From: Salarchaeum sp. JOR-1
GTDB lineage: Archaea > Halobacteriota > Halobacteria > Halobacteriales > Halobacteriaceae
Reading direction: 5' to 3'
Assembly (NCBI RefSeq): GCF_007833275.1
Contig: NZ_CP042241.1
Coordinates: forward strand, 310,001-374,000
DNA: 64,000 nucleotides
In this document: piece after piece, positions 49,176 to 57,929 of the stretch
Position numbering within the stretch: position 1 is the first letter of the stretch
Layout: each line of letters begins with the position of its first letter
Notes under the pieces: generated by a model
The model's input: the letters and a program-made list of their open reading frames with translations, nothing else
Told to the model about the DNA's origin: nothing
Database searches by the model: none
Translations under genes and position numbers: made by a program

Positions 49176-52100
49176 TTAAGCGTCGGGGCCGAGCGCGTCC
49201 GCGAGCGCCTCGACGGGCGTCCGGGGGTCGTCGGGGGCGTCGGGGAGGTCGTGGAGTTGGGTGCGGCAGGACGCGCCGGGCGCGACGACCTCGTCCACGT
49301 CGGTCGCGGACACTTGGTCTTCGAGGAGTTCGCCGATGGCCATGCTCATCGAGTGGTGTTCGGCCTCGTAGCCGAAGCTGCCGGCCATCCCGCAGCAGCC
49401 GGAGTCGAGGGCGTTCACGCGGTAGCCGGCGCGGCGGAGCACGCCGACGGCGTGGTGGTCTTTCTTCGTGGATTTCTGGTGGCAGTGACCGTGGTAGGCG
49501 AGGCTGCCGTCGCCCGCGAGGTCGAGTTCCTCGTCGAGTCGGTGGCGGTCGAGGTATTCGAGGACGCCGTAGGCGTGGTCGCTCACGCGCTCCATCGCGG
49601 GGCCGTCAAGGAGATCGCGGTAGTCGGACTGGAGCATGACGGCGTCCGACGGTTCGACGAGCACGACGTCCTTCCCGTCGTCGACGGCGGGCGCGAGTTC
49701 CGCGACGGTGGCTTCGGCGCGCTCCCGGGAGCGGTCAAGGAAGCCCTTCGAGAAGGCGGGCCGTCCCACGTCGGTGCGGTCGGCGACGGAGACGTGGACG
49801 CCCGCCGCTTCGAGGACGCGGACGGCGGCTTTCGCGGGGGCGGGCGTGCAGTAGTTCGAGTACGTGTCCGCCACCAGGACGACCGCGTGGTCGGCGTCGG
49901 TTTCGGGGACTCGACTGCCGCCGCGCGCGTCGAACCAGTCCCGGAAGGTCTCCCGCGTGAAGGAGGGGAGCGTGCGCGATTTGGAGATGCCGAGGACGCG
50001 TTCGCCGAGTTCGCGCGCGCCCGGGAGTTTCGTCGCGAGGTTCGAGACGGGCGCGGTCGCGCTCCCGAGCTTGCAGAGCGCGTCGATGTCCGCGAACAGT
50101 TTCGAGCGGACGCTCGCCCCCTCGCGCTGGTGGTGTTCGTGCGTGAGTTCGGCCTTCATCTTCGCCATGTCCACCTCGCTCGGGCAGTCGCGCGAGCAGC
50201 CCTTGCAGCCGATGCAGAGGTCGAGGACTTCCGTGACGAACTCCTCTGAGAACTGTTCGTCCTCGGGGAGGTCGCCGCTCATCGCCTGCCGGAGGAGGTT
50301 CGCGCGCCCCCGGGTCGCCTGTATCTCCTCGTCGGCGGCGCGGTACGTCGGGCACATCACGCCGCCGGTGGTGTCCTGGCTGCCGCGACAGCCGCCGCAG
50401 CCGTGGCAGAGATCCGCCATCCCCTGGAAGCCGTTCTCGTTCGCCCAGGAGAGCGTCGGCTCGAAGCCCGCGTCGAACTCGTAGTCCGCGCCGTACCGGA
50501 GGTTCTCCGTCATCGACACGGCGGTCGCGCGCTCGGGGAGACCGGCTGACTCGGCGCTCGCGGGGTCGTCGAACCCACATACCTGGCCGGGGTTGAGCAG
50601 CCAGTCGGGGTCGAACGCGGACTTGAGGTCGCGGAACGCGCGCCAGAGGCGGTCGCCGTACAGTTTCTTGTTCCACTGGGTGCGCGCGCGGCCGTCGCCG
50701 TGCTCGCCGGAGACGCTGCCGCCGTACTCGACGACGAGGTCGGTGACGGCGTCCGAGATGGACTGCATCGTCTCCGCGCCGTCGATGGCTTTCGTGTTGA
50801 CGAGCGGGCGGACGTGCAGGACGCCGGGGCCGGCGTGCGCGTAGAAGGACGCGAACGTGTCGTGCGCTTCGAGCACGTCCTGGAAGTCCTGGACGTACTC
50901 GGGGAGGCGCTCGGGCGGAACGGCGCAGTCCTCGATGAACGAGATGTGTTTCTCGTCCGAAGTGCGGGAAAGCAGAATCGGCATCCCGGCCTTCCGCATC
51001 TTCCAGAACCGGCTTCGCTGTTCCTCGTCGTGGGCTTCCATCGCGCGCGTCGCGAACACGGGCGCGTCGGCGGTCGCGCGGTCGTCGCTCGCGTCGAACT
51101 CGGTGTCGGTGCCGGGCGCGCGGTCGGCGACGACGTCGGCGACCTGCTGTTTTCCGTGGTCGTCGCTGTCGGCGTAGAACTCCACGAGCAACGCGGAGCC
51201 CGTGCCTTCGGGGAGCATCCCGACCACGTCCGCGAACTCCTCGGTGTCGGCGGCGAGGTCGAGCAGCACGTCGTCGACGAGTTCGACGGCAGCGGGGTCG
51301 TGTTCGAGCATCGGCGCGACGTCCGAGACGGCGTCCACGAGGTCGTCGTACGCGAACAGCGCGACGGCCTTCGTCTCCGGCACGGGTTCGAGCGAGACGG
51401 TCGCCTCCGTGATGACGCCCAGGGTTCCCTCGCTGCCCGCCAGGAGGGCGGCGACGTTCACGACGCCGCCGTCCGGGTCGGCGTCCCGGAACGCGTAGTC
51501 GAGGTTGTACCCGGAGACGTTCCGCTTCATATCCGGGTACCGGGCGTCGATTTCCTCGCTGTCCTCGTCGAGGATGCGCTCGAGTTCGGCGTAGATTTGG
51601 GCTTCGCGGTCGCCGTCGGGGTCGGCGCGCTCGCGGAGTTCCTCCACGGACACCTGGCCGAACGTGGTTCGCGTGCCGTCCGCGAGCACGACCTCCAGAG
51701 ACTCGACGTACGCGTCCGTCTTCCCGTAGACGAGCGAGTGCGACCCCGAGGAGTTGTTCCCGATGGCGCCGCCGAGCGCGGACTTATCGCCCCACGCGGG
51801 GTCGGGCGCGAACTTCAGGCCGTGCTCGGCGAGCCGGGCGTTGAGGTCGCCGAGTTTGATTCCGGGCTGTGCGGTCACCAGGCGGTCGTCGGGCGAGACC
51901 GACCGCGCGGAGTCCATGTACCGCGAGAAGTCGAGGACGACGGCCTCGTTCACGGTCTGACCGGCGAGGCTGGTGCCGCCGCCGCGGGGGAGGACGGGCA
52001 CGTCGTGGTCGGCGCAGTAGGAGACGGTCGCCTCCACGTCCGCCGTGCGCTGGGGGAAGACGACGCCGATGGGAGTGACTTCGTACGCGCTCGCGTCGGT

Positions 52101-52244
52101 CGCGTACAGCTGGCGAGTGTAGGTGTCGAAGCGCACGTCGCCGTCGACGACGCGGGAGAGCGCGTCCACGAGGTCGGGGCGCTCCACGTCCTCGCTCGCG
52201 TAGTCGTACGCCGCCCGGGAGTCGGCGGCGGGGTCGATTGCCAT
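49176..52244 (-). CDS. FAD-linked 2-hydroxyacid dehydrogenase fused to Fe-S domain
   Basis: A 1022-residue membrane-associated respiratory dehydrogenase of the GlcD-GlpC fusion type (D-lactate, glycolate or D-2-hydroxyglutarate). The N-terminal PCMH FAD domain shows VPVLPRGGGTSLAGQTV. The middle is an FAD-oxidase C domain. The C-terminal third has two 4Fe-4S clusters (CHGCGGC and CIGCKGCSRDCP) and two CCG-type cysteine-rich repeats (GHCHQKST, DSGCCGMAGSFG). It would pass electrons to quinone. It neighbours the sugar-acid genes, where it could oxidise a 2-hydroxyacid product. Confidence 0.92.
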   Translation of the reverse strand: MAIDPAADSRAAYDYASEDVERPDLVDALSRVVDGDVRFDTYTRQLYATDASAYEVTPIGVVFPQRTADVEATVSYCADHDVPVLPRGGGTSLAGQTVNEAVVLDFSRYMDSARSVSPDDRLVTAQPGIKLGDLNARLAEHGLKFAPDPAWGDKSALGGAIGNNSSGSHSLVYGKTDAYVESLEVVLADGTRTTFGQVSVEELRERADPDGDREAQIYAELERILDEDSEEIDARYPDMKRNVSGYNLDYAFRDADPDGGVVNVAALLAGSEGTLGVITEATVSLEPVPETKAVALFAYDDLVDAVSDVAPMLEHDPAAVELVDDVLLDLAADTEEFADVVGMLPEGTGSALLVEFYADSDDHGKQQVADVVADRAPGTDTEFDASDDRATADAPVFATRAMEAHDEEQRSRFWKMRKAGMPILLSRTSDEKHISFIEDCAVPPERLPEYVQDFQDVLEAHDTFASFYAHAGPGVLHVRPLVNTKAIDGAETMQSISDAVTDLVVEYGGSVSGEHGDGRARTQWNKKLYGDRLWRAFRDLKSAFDPDWLLNPGQVCGFDDPASAESAGLPERATAVSMTENLRYGADYEFDAGFEPTLSWANENGFQGMADLCHGCGGCRGSQDTTGGVMCPTYRAADEEIQATRGRANLLRQAMSGDLPEDEQFSEEFVTEVLDLCIGCKGCSRDCPSEVDMAKMKAELTHEHHQREGASVRSKLFADIDALCKLGSATAPVSNLATKLPGARELGERVLGISKSRTLPSFTRETFRDWFDARGGSRVPETDADHAVVLVADTYSNYCTPAPAKAAVRVLEAAGVHVSVADRTDVGRPAFSKGFLDRSRERAEATVAELAPAVDDGKDVVLVEPSDAVMLQSDYRDLLDGPAMERVSDHAYGVLEYLDRHRLDEELDLAGDGSLAYHGHCHQKSTKKDHHAVGVLRRAGYRVNALDSGCCGMAGSFGYEAEHHSMSMAIGELLEDQVSATDVDEVVAPGASCRTQLHDLPDAPDDPRTPVEALADALGPDA

Positions 52245-52296
52245 ACGCCATCATTGCACGCCGGGGGGTGTAAAGCCGGACGGTCGCGGCAGGCGG

Positions 52297-53526
52297 TCAG
52301 TCGAACGCGCCGGCGTCCCGGAGTTCCGCGAGTTCGGCCTCAGTGAACCCGTACTCCGCGAGCACGTCGTCGGTGTGTTCGCCGAGGCGGGGCGGGTACT
52401 GGCGGATGCTCGTGGGCGTGCGGGAGAAGTGCATCGGGCTGCCCGGCATCTCGACCTCGCCCGCGGTCGGGTGCGGCACCGACTGATGCATCCCGCGGGC
52501 CTCGACCTGAGGGTTCTCGAAGACGGCTTCCATGTCCTTCACGTCGCTCGCGGGCACGTCGTGCTCGCGGAGGGTTTCGAGGGCGTCCGCGGTTTCGAGC
52601 GCCGCGAACTCCTCGTCGAGGATTGCGTCGAGTTCCTCGCGGTTCTCGACGCGGTCGGCGTTCTCCGCGAACCGGGGGTCGTCCGCGAGGTCGGAGCGCC
52701 CGATGGCGTCGCAGAAGCGCGGCCAGATGTGTTCGCTCGCGCACGCGACGACCACGTAGCCGTCCGCGGTCTCGAACGCCTGGTACGGCGCGATGGTCGG
52801 GTGCTTGGAGCCCATGCGGCCGGGGGACTCGCCGGTCGCGAAGTAGTTCGACGCCATGTAGGACATCCACGCGACCTGCCCGTCGAGCAGGCTCACGTCT
52901 ATCTTCTGCCCGGTTCCGTCCCCGAGTTCGCGCTCCAGGAGCGCCGCGAGGATGGCCTGCGCGGCGTACATTCCCGCGCCGATGTCCGCGATGGCGACGC
53001 CGACCCGGACGGGCGCGCCGCCCTCCTCGCCCGTGATGGACATCATCCCGCCCTCCGCCTGCATCATGATGTCGTAGGCGGGCCGGTCTTTCTGCGGCCC
53101 CCACTCGCCGTACCCGGACAGCCCGCAGTAGACGAGTTCGGGGTTGTCCTCGCGGAGATCCTCGTAGCCGAGCTCCCAGTCCTCCATCGCGCCGACGCGG
53201 AAGTTCTCCACCACCACGTCCGCCTCGGCGGCGAGGTCGCGGAACACCTCGCGGCCCGCCTCGCTCTGGAGGTCGAGCGTGACGGAGCGCTTGTTCCGGT
53301 TCACGCTCATGTAGTACGCGGACTCCTCCGCGTCGCCGTACCGCGGCGGGTGCCAGCCCCGGGTCTGGTCGCCCGTCCCCGGGCGCTCTATCTTCACGAC
53401 GTCAGCGCCGAGGTCGCCGAGTTGCATCGTGCAGAACGGTCCGACGAGCACGCGGGACGCGTCGAGCACGGTCACGCCGTCCAGCGGGCCGTTCTCGCCG
53501 CTCGCGTGTTCTGCTTCGCCAGTCAT
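52297..53526 (-). CDS. CaiB/BaiF family CoA transferase (family III)
   Basis: A 409-residue enzyme from ATG 53526 (MTGEAEHASGENGPLDG); the longer upstream frame is shadow. The segments GVTVLDASRVLVGPFCTMQL, NRNKRSVTLDL and the catalytic Asp in PAYDIMMQAEGGMM are conserved family III features. It moves CoA between carboxylic acids. Its partner acid is unknown; the co-directional FAH-family hydrolase is just upstream, so the two may share a transcript. Confidence 0.92.
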   Translation of the reverse strand: MTGEAEHASGENGPLDGVTVLDASRVLVGPFCTMQLGDLGADVVKIERPGTGDQTRGWHPPRYGDAEESAYYMSVNRNKRSVTLDLQSEAGREVFRDLAAEADVVVENFRVGAMEDWELGYEDLREDNPELVYCGLSGYGEWGPQKDRPAYDIMMQAEGGMMSITGEEGGAPVRVGVAIADIGAGMYAAQAILAALLERELGDGTGQKIDVSLLDGQVAWMSYMASNYFATGESPGRMGSKHPTIAPYQAFETADGYVVVACASEHIWPRFCDAIGRSDLADDPRFAENADRVENREELDAILDEEFAALETADALETLREHDVPASDVKDMEAVFENPQVEARGMHQSVPHPTAGEVEMPGSPMHFSRTPTSIRQYPPRLGEHTDDVLAEYGFTEAELAELRDAGAFD

Positions 53527-53564
53527 ACGCGGGGGAAGGAGGGACGGAACGAAGAAGGTGTGGA

Positions 53565-54389
53565 TTACTGGCGGACGACGTCGGTTTCGAGGTGGGCGAT
53601 GGGGTCGACCTCGGCGCGCGCGGTGTCGCCGTCCTCGATGACGCCCGCACCCGGGGTGCCCGTGCTGATGACGTCGCCGGGCTGGAACGTGGTGGACTGC
53701 GAGAGGTAGGTGAGGAGTTCGGGCGGCGTGAACAGCATCCCGTCGAGCGTGTTCTCCGAGACGACCTCGTCGTTCACGACGGTGCGGACGGCGACCTGAT
53801 CGAAGAGCTCGGAGACGTCCTCGGGAACCGCGACGTAGGGGCCGGCGACGAGGAAGGTGTCGAAGGACTTGGCGCGCGTGAGGAAGCGCGGGTTGCGTTC
53901 GAGGATGTCCTCGGAGGTCATGTCGATGACGGGAACGAACCCGGCGACGACGCGCTCGAAGGCGTCTTCGGGGACGTTCGAGCACGTGCGGCCGAGCACG
54001 ACGCCGAGTTCGGCTTCGGCGGTGACGCGGTCGGTAACGTCGGCGGGCGGGAGGCGGATCGGCGTGTCGGGACCGGCGGCGACCGACGGCGGCTTGATGA
54101 AGCTCGCGGGCTCCTCGGGGCGCACCTCGTCGAGGTCGTCGGCGTGGTCGGCGTAGTTCAGGCCGATACCCCAGAGTTTCCCGGGCTGGGCGAGCGGGAA
54201 GCCGAACGCGAGGTCGTCCGCGTCGACACGCTCGGCGGTTGCGTCCGCGGGATCCGGGAGGCCGTCGGGCGCCTGCGCGAGCGCGTCAGCGACGGTTTCG
54301 AGCGCGGGATCGGTCGCGTTCAGGGGGACGAAGCCGTCGTCGTCGCCGAGCAGGGGCGTGCCGTCCGCGGCGCGAGCGAGGTACTTCAT
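53565..54389 (-). CDS. Fumarylacetoacetate hydrolase (FAH) family protein
   Basis: A 274-residue enzyme from ATG 54389, overlapping the cupin stop by 4 bases (ATGA). The FAH core is clear: LWGIGLNYADHADDLDE, the metal-binding VTAEAELGVVLGRTC (Glu residues), PVIDMTSEDILERNPR and PGDVISTGTPGAGVI. Members cleave or hydrate 2-keto acids; in haloarchaeal L-fucose and L-rhamnose breakdown an FAH protein splits a 2,4-diketo-3-deoxy acid into pyruvate and lactate. That role is proposed here from the neighbouring dehydratases and SDR. Confidence 0.9.
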   Translation of the reverse strand: MKYLARAADGTPLLGDDDGFVPLNATDPALETVADALAQAPDGLPDPADATAERVDADDLAFGFPLAQPGKLWGIGLNYADHADDLDEVRPEEPASFIKPPSVAAGPDTPIRLPPADVTDRVTAEAELGVVLGRTCSNVPEDAFERVVAGFVPVIDMTSEDILERNPRFLTRAKSFDTFLVAGPYVAVPEDVSELFDQVAVRTVVNDEVVSENTLDGMLFTPPELLTYLSQSTTFQPGDVISTGTPGAGVIEDGDTARAEVDPIAHLETDVVRQ

Positions 54390-54730
54390 TGGCGGTCCGT
54401 CCAGAAGTCGAAACTGCGGCCCGGCGCGAACACGTCGAGGCCGACGGCGCGCTCGTCGCCCGTGTTCTCCACGCGGTGTTCTTCCCAGGAGTCGAGGTGG
54501 ACGGAGTCGTACTCGTCGAGGGTGACGGAGTCGTCCTCGGTGTAGATGGTGAGTTCGCCTTCGAGGCAGACGCAGACCTGTTCGTTCTCGTGGTCGTGCA
54601 TCGGCGAACTGTGGCCCGCGGGCTTCTCGAACCACTCGAAGCTGAACGTGTCGCTGCCGGCGAGCGCTTTCCGCCCCCAGCCCTCGTCGGGCTCGTACGT
54701 CTCCGCGTCGTCGAAGTCGACTGGCTCCAT
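54386..54730 (-). CDS. Single-domain cupin
   Basis: A 114-residue beta-barrel. The metal motif is SPMHDHENEQVCVCLEGEL (His-x-His, then Glu) and the second motif is HLDSWEEHRVENTG (His). It is translationally coupled to the FAH gene. Small cupins of this class are often sugar or sugar-acid isomerases, epimerases or binding proteins. The coupling suggests action on the same pathway intermediate. Confidence 0.85.
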   Translation of the reverse strand: MEPVDFDDAETYEPDEGWGRKALAGSDTFSFEWFEKPAGHSSPMHDHENEQVCVCLEGELTIYTEDDSVTLDEYDSVHLDSWEEHRVENTGDERAVGLDVFAPGRSFDFWTDRQ

Positions 54731-54778
54731 GCGAGACCGAACCCGGGGCTGCGATAAGTAGATGACGGAACCCGTAAC

Positions 54779-55570
54779 CTAGAGGTTCGAACTGCCCGCG
54801 CCGCCGTCGATCGGAACCGCGGTGCCGTTGATGTAGCCGGACTTCGGCGAGGAGAGGAAGGCGACGGTGTCGCCGAGTTCCATCGGGTCGCCGATGCGGC
54901 CGAGCGGGTTGGCCTTCCCGCGCTCTTCGAGGCCGTGTTCGTAGGAGTCGTACTCGCCGCGCTCGACGCCCTGCTCGATGAGCTCCTGGATGCGCGAGGT
55001 CTCGTGGGGGCCCGGGAGGACGGCGTTCGCGCGAACGTCTGGCGCGAGTTCCGTGGAGAGCGTCTTCTCGAGGCCGATGACGCTCATGCGGACGGAGTTC
55101 GAGAGGACGAGTGAGGGGATGGCTTCCTTCACGCTCCGGGACGTGATGTTGACGATTGTGCCGCCGTCGCCGGCCTGAAGGTGGTCTGCGGCTTCGCGGA
55201 CGGTGCGGACGACGCTCATGACGAGGAGGTCGTAGGCGTCGTACCAGTCCTCGTCGGTGGTGTCGAGGAAGGGGCCGGACGGCGGGCCGCCGGCGGACGT
55301 GACGAGGTGATCCAGCCCGCCGAACTCGTCCACCGTCGTCTGCACGAGGTTCTCGATGTCCGCCTTCTCGGTGAGGTCGGCCTTCACGCCGACGACGTCG
55401 CCGGTCGCGACCTCCTCGACGGCCTCGACGCCGTCCGCGACGGATTCGTCGCTGCGGCCGTTCACGACGACGTTCGCGCCCTCGCGGGCGAGCGCCTTCG
55501 CGGAGGCCTGGCCGAGGCCGCTGCTGGATGCCGTTACGAGCGCCGCGTTCCCCTCGATGTCGAGGTTCAT
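54779..55570 (-). CDS. Short-chain dehydrogenase/reductase with altered catalytic residues
   Basis: A 263-residue Rossmann enzyme from ATG 55570 (MNLDIEGNAALVTASSSGLG). Cofactor binding is TASSSGLGQASAKAL; Arg in VVNGRSDES suggests NADP or mixed use. The central VTSAGGPPSGPF (NAG-type) loop and the Ser-containing IVNITSRSV strand are present. The usual YxxxK is replaced: the segment reads SLVLSNSVRMSVIGL, giving Ser and Arg at the Tyr and Lys positions. A subfamily with this pattern exists, so it need not be inactive. It may oxidise a 2-keto-3-deoxy acid for the FAH enzyme. Confidence 0.87.
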   Translation of the reverse strand: MNLDIEGNAALVTASSSGLGQASAKALAREGANVVVNGRSDESVADGVEAVEEVATGDVVGVKADLTEKADIENLVQTTVDEFGGLDHLVTSAGGPPSGPFLDTTDEDWYDAYDLLVMSVVRTVREAADHLQAGDGGTIVNITSRSVKEAIPSLVLSNSVRMSVIGLEKTLSTELAPDVRANAVLPGPHETSRIQELIEQGVERGEYDSYEHGLEERGKANPLGRIGDPMELGDTVAFLSSPKSGYINGTAVPIDGGAGSSNL

Positions 55571-55668
55571 ACGCACAGGATAGCCTCCCGGGACTTAGGT
55601 ATTGAGGAGTCGCGCTCTCCCTGCCGGAAAACGATACACCAAAACCCGGGGCGGAGAAGGCCTACGTG

Positions 55669-56871
55669 ATGACGACGCACGACGTGGCAATCGTCGGCGG
55701 CGGCTGTGTCGGGCTGTCGGTCGCGAAGCACCTCGCGGAGCGCACCGACCTCGACGTCGCCGTCCTGGAGAAGGAGTACCACCTCGCGGAACACCAGTCC
55801 GGCCGGAACTCGGGCGTCCTCCACCCCGGATTCAACTATCCGCCGGAGTCCGAGAAGGCGCGGTTCGCGACCGAGGGCACGCGGCGGATGAAGGAGTACT
55901 GCGCGGAGCACGACGTCCCCTGCGAGGAACTCGGCGTGCTCGTCGTCGCGACGGACGACAGCGAGGAAGCCAGGCTCGACGACCTCGCGGCGCAGGCGGA
56001 GGCGAACGGCGTCGAGTACGAGCTGCTCGACTCCCAGGAGGAGATTCGGGAGTACGAGCCGCACGCGGTCGGGCAGGCCGCGCTCCGCGCGCCAGAAGCG
56101 GCGTCCGTCGACTCCCAGCAGTACGTGTACACGCTCGGCCGCGAAGTCCAGCGTGAGGGCGTGACGCTCTACCTCGGCCACGAGGTTACGGGCGTCCGCG
56201 AGACGAGCGAGGGCTACCGGCTCGCCACGTCGAACAGCGACATCGACGCGGACGTGCTCGTGAACGCCGCGGGCCTGCACGCGGACACGCTCGCCCACCA
56301 GCTCGGCGTCGGCGAACAGTACCAGGTCGTGCCGTTCCGCGGCGAGTACTACGAGGTCACGCCCGACCGCGCGGAGCTGTGTCAGTCGATGATCTACCCG
56401 ACGCCCGACCCCGACCTCCCCTTTCTCGGCGTGCACTACACGCGGCGCTCGGACGGGAAGGTCATCGTCGGGCCGAACGCCGTGCTCGCGTTCGGCCGCG
56501 AGGCCTACGAGAACACGGACTTCGACCTCGCCGACCTGAAGGAGACGCTGACCTACGACGGGTTCTGGAAGCTCATCGCCGACCCGATGATGCTCGGGGT
56601 GGCGTGGGACGAACTCAACAAGTCCTACCGGAAGGAGAAGTTCGCGGCGGCCTCCCAGAAGCTCGTGCCCGAGATTCGGGAGCGCGACCTGAACAAGAGC
56701 TACGCCGGCATCCGCGCCCAGCTCGTGAGCGACGACGGCGACCTCGTGAAGGACCCGCTGTTCGTGGAGACACAGGACGCCGTACACATCCTGAACGCCG
56801 TCTCCCCGGGTCTCACGTCCTCGCTCCCGTTCGGCGACCACATCGCGGGGCTGGTCGAGGAGAAACTCTAG
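55669..56871 (+). CDS. lhgO: LhgO-type FAD-dependent L-2-hydroxyacid oxidase
   Basis: A 400-residue DAO-family flavoprotein (ATG 55669; GTG 55666 is possible). FAD binding is VAIVGGGCVGLSVAKHL; the family-specific segment is HQSGRNSGVLHPGFNYPP; later come VNAAGLHAD and the C-terminal NAVSPGLTSSLPFG. It matches L-2-hydroxyglutarate oxidases, which feed electrons to the membrane. In this cluster it may instead oxidise an L-2-hydroxyacid such as L-lactate; the sequence cannot tell. Confidence 0.88.
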   Translation: MTTHDVAIVGGGCVGLSVAKHLAERTDLDVAVLEKEYHLAEHQSGRNSGVLHPGFNYPPESEKARFATEGTRRMKEYCAEHDVPCEELGVLVVATDDSEEARLDDLAAQAEANGVEYELLDSQEEIREYEPHAVGQAALRAPEAASVDSQQYVYTLGREVQREGVTLYLGHEVTGVRETSEGYRLATSNSDIDADVLVNAAGLHADTLAHQLGVGEQYQVVPFRGEYYEVTPDRAELCQSMIYPTPDPDLPFLGVHYTRRSDGKVIVGPNAVLAFGREAYENTDFDLADLKETLTYDGFWKLIADPMMLGVAWDELNKSYRKEKFAAASQKLVPEIRERDLNKSYAGIRAQLVSDDGDLVKDPLFVETQDAVHILNAVSPGLTSSLPFGDHIAGLVEEKL

Positions 56872-56903
56872 GGTTAAGTAACGACCCGTGGTTGGGGGTG
56901 ACA

Positions 56904-57920
56904 ATGACATCGGAGTTCCCGGACGAGATGCGGGTCGCCATCGGCACGTACAAACCCGCGACCGACGACTTCCTGCGGTTCGCCGCCCAGCTCGGCGTCG
57001 ACGACATCCTCCTCACGCCCCACCGCCACCCCGGCTTCGAGTCCGCGCTCCCGCTCGGCGAGGCGTGGAGCGAGGACGCCCTCGCGGAACTGAAGTCGCG
57101 CGCGAACGGCGCCGACCTCCGGCTGTACGCCGTCGAGAAGATGCCCGTCCCGCTCTACGAGATACTCCTGACGGACGACGCCGACGAGCGCGCCGAACTC
57201 ACGGGCATCATCACCGAGACCATCACGAACATGGGCGCGGCCGGCGTGCCCGTCCTCGGGTACAGCGGCCACCCGCCCGACGGCGCGGTGCGCACCACGC
57301 GCGAACACCCCGTGCGGGGCGGCGCGCTCGCGTCCGCCTACGACGTGGACGACCTCCACGAGCTCGACCGGGACGACGACGTCGAACGCGACGTCTCGGA
57401 GGACCTGATGTGGGAGCGCTACGAGGCGTTCCTGCACGAGGTCGTGCCGATCGCGGAGGACGCGGGCGTGACGCTCGGCGTCCACCCCAGCGACCCCCCG
57501 GTCGAACGCCTGTTCGGGATTCCCCTCCTCTTCCGGAACCGCGAGAACTTCGAGCGCGCGCTCGACATCCATCCCAGCGACAACCACGGCCTCAAACTCG
57601 GGATGGGGTGCTGGTCCGAGATGGGCGAAGACCTCGTGGACGTCGTCGAGCACTTCGGCGGCGACCAGATCGTGTACGCGCACTTCCGGGACGTCGTCGG
57701 CACGGTTCCGCGGTTCCACGAGACGTTCGTGGACGACCCCGCGGGGAACTTCGACGAGTACGAGGTCGTCGAGGCGCTCGACCGCGTCGGGTTCGGCGGC
57801 GTGATGACGCCCGACCACGTCCCCCTGATGGAGGGTGAGTCCGACTGGGAGTTCGGGAGCACGCTCGGGCGCTCCTACACCGTCGGCTACCTCAAGGGAA
57901 TGCTGAAATCGCTCGAATAG
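56904..57920 (+). CDS. Mannonate dehydratase (UxuA)-like protein
   Basis: A 338-residue TIM-barrel enzyme from ATG 56904. Similarity to UxuA shows in GVHPSDPPVERLFGIP and in IVYAHFRDVVGTVPRFHE. UxuA converts D-mannonate to 2-keto-3-deoxygluconate. Two motifs depart from the standard enzyme: HPSDPP instead of HPDDPP, and GMGCWSEMG where the CTGS-type loop is expected. It may act on a related uronate-derived acid. It is 32 bases after lhgO, in the same direction. Confidence 0.83.
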   Translation: MTSEFPDEMRVAIGTYKPATDDFLRFAAQLGVDDILLTPHRHPGFESALPLGEAWSEDALAELKSRANGADLRLYAVEKMPVPLYEILLTDDADERAELTGIITETITNMGAAGVPVLGYSGHPPDGAVRTTREHPVRGGALASAYDVDDLHELDRDDDVERDVSEDLMWERYEAFLHEVVPIAEDAGVTLGVHPSDPPVERLFGIPLLFRNRENFERALDIHPSDNHGLKLGMGCWSEMGEDLVDVVEHFGGDQIVYAHFRDVVGTVPRFHETFVDDPAGNFDEYEVVEALDRVGFGGVMTPDHVPLMEGESDWEFGSTLGRSYTVGYLKGMLKSLE

Positions 57921-57929
57921 AGACGTGGT

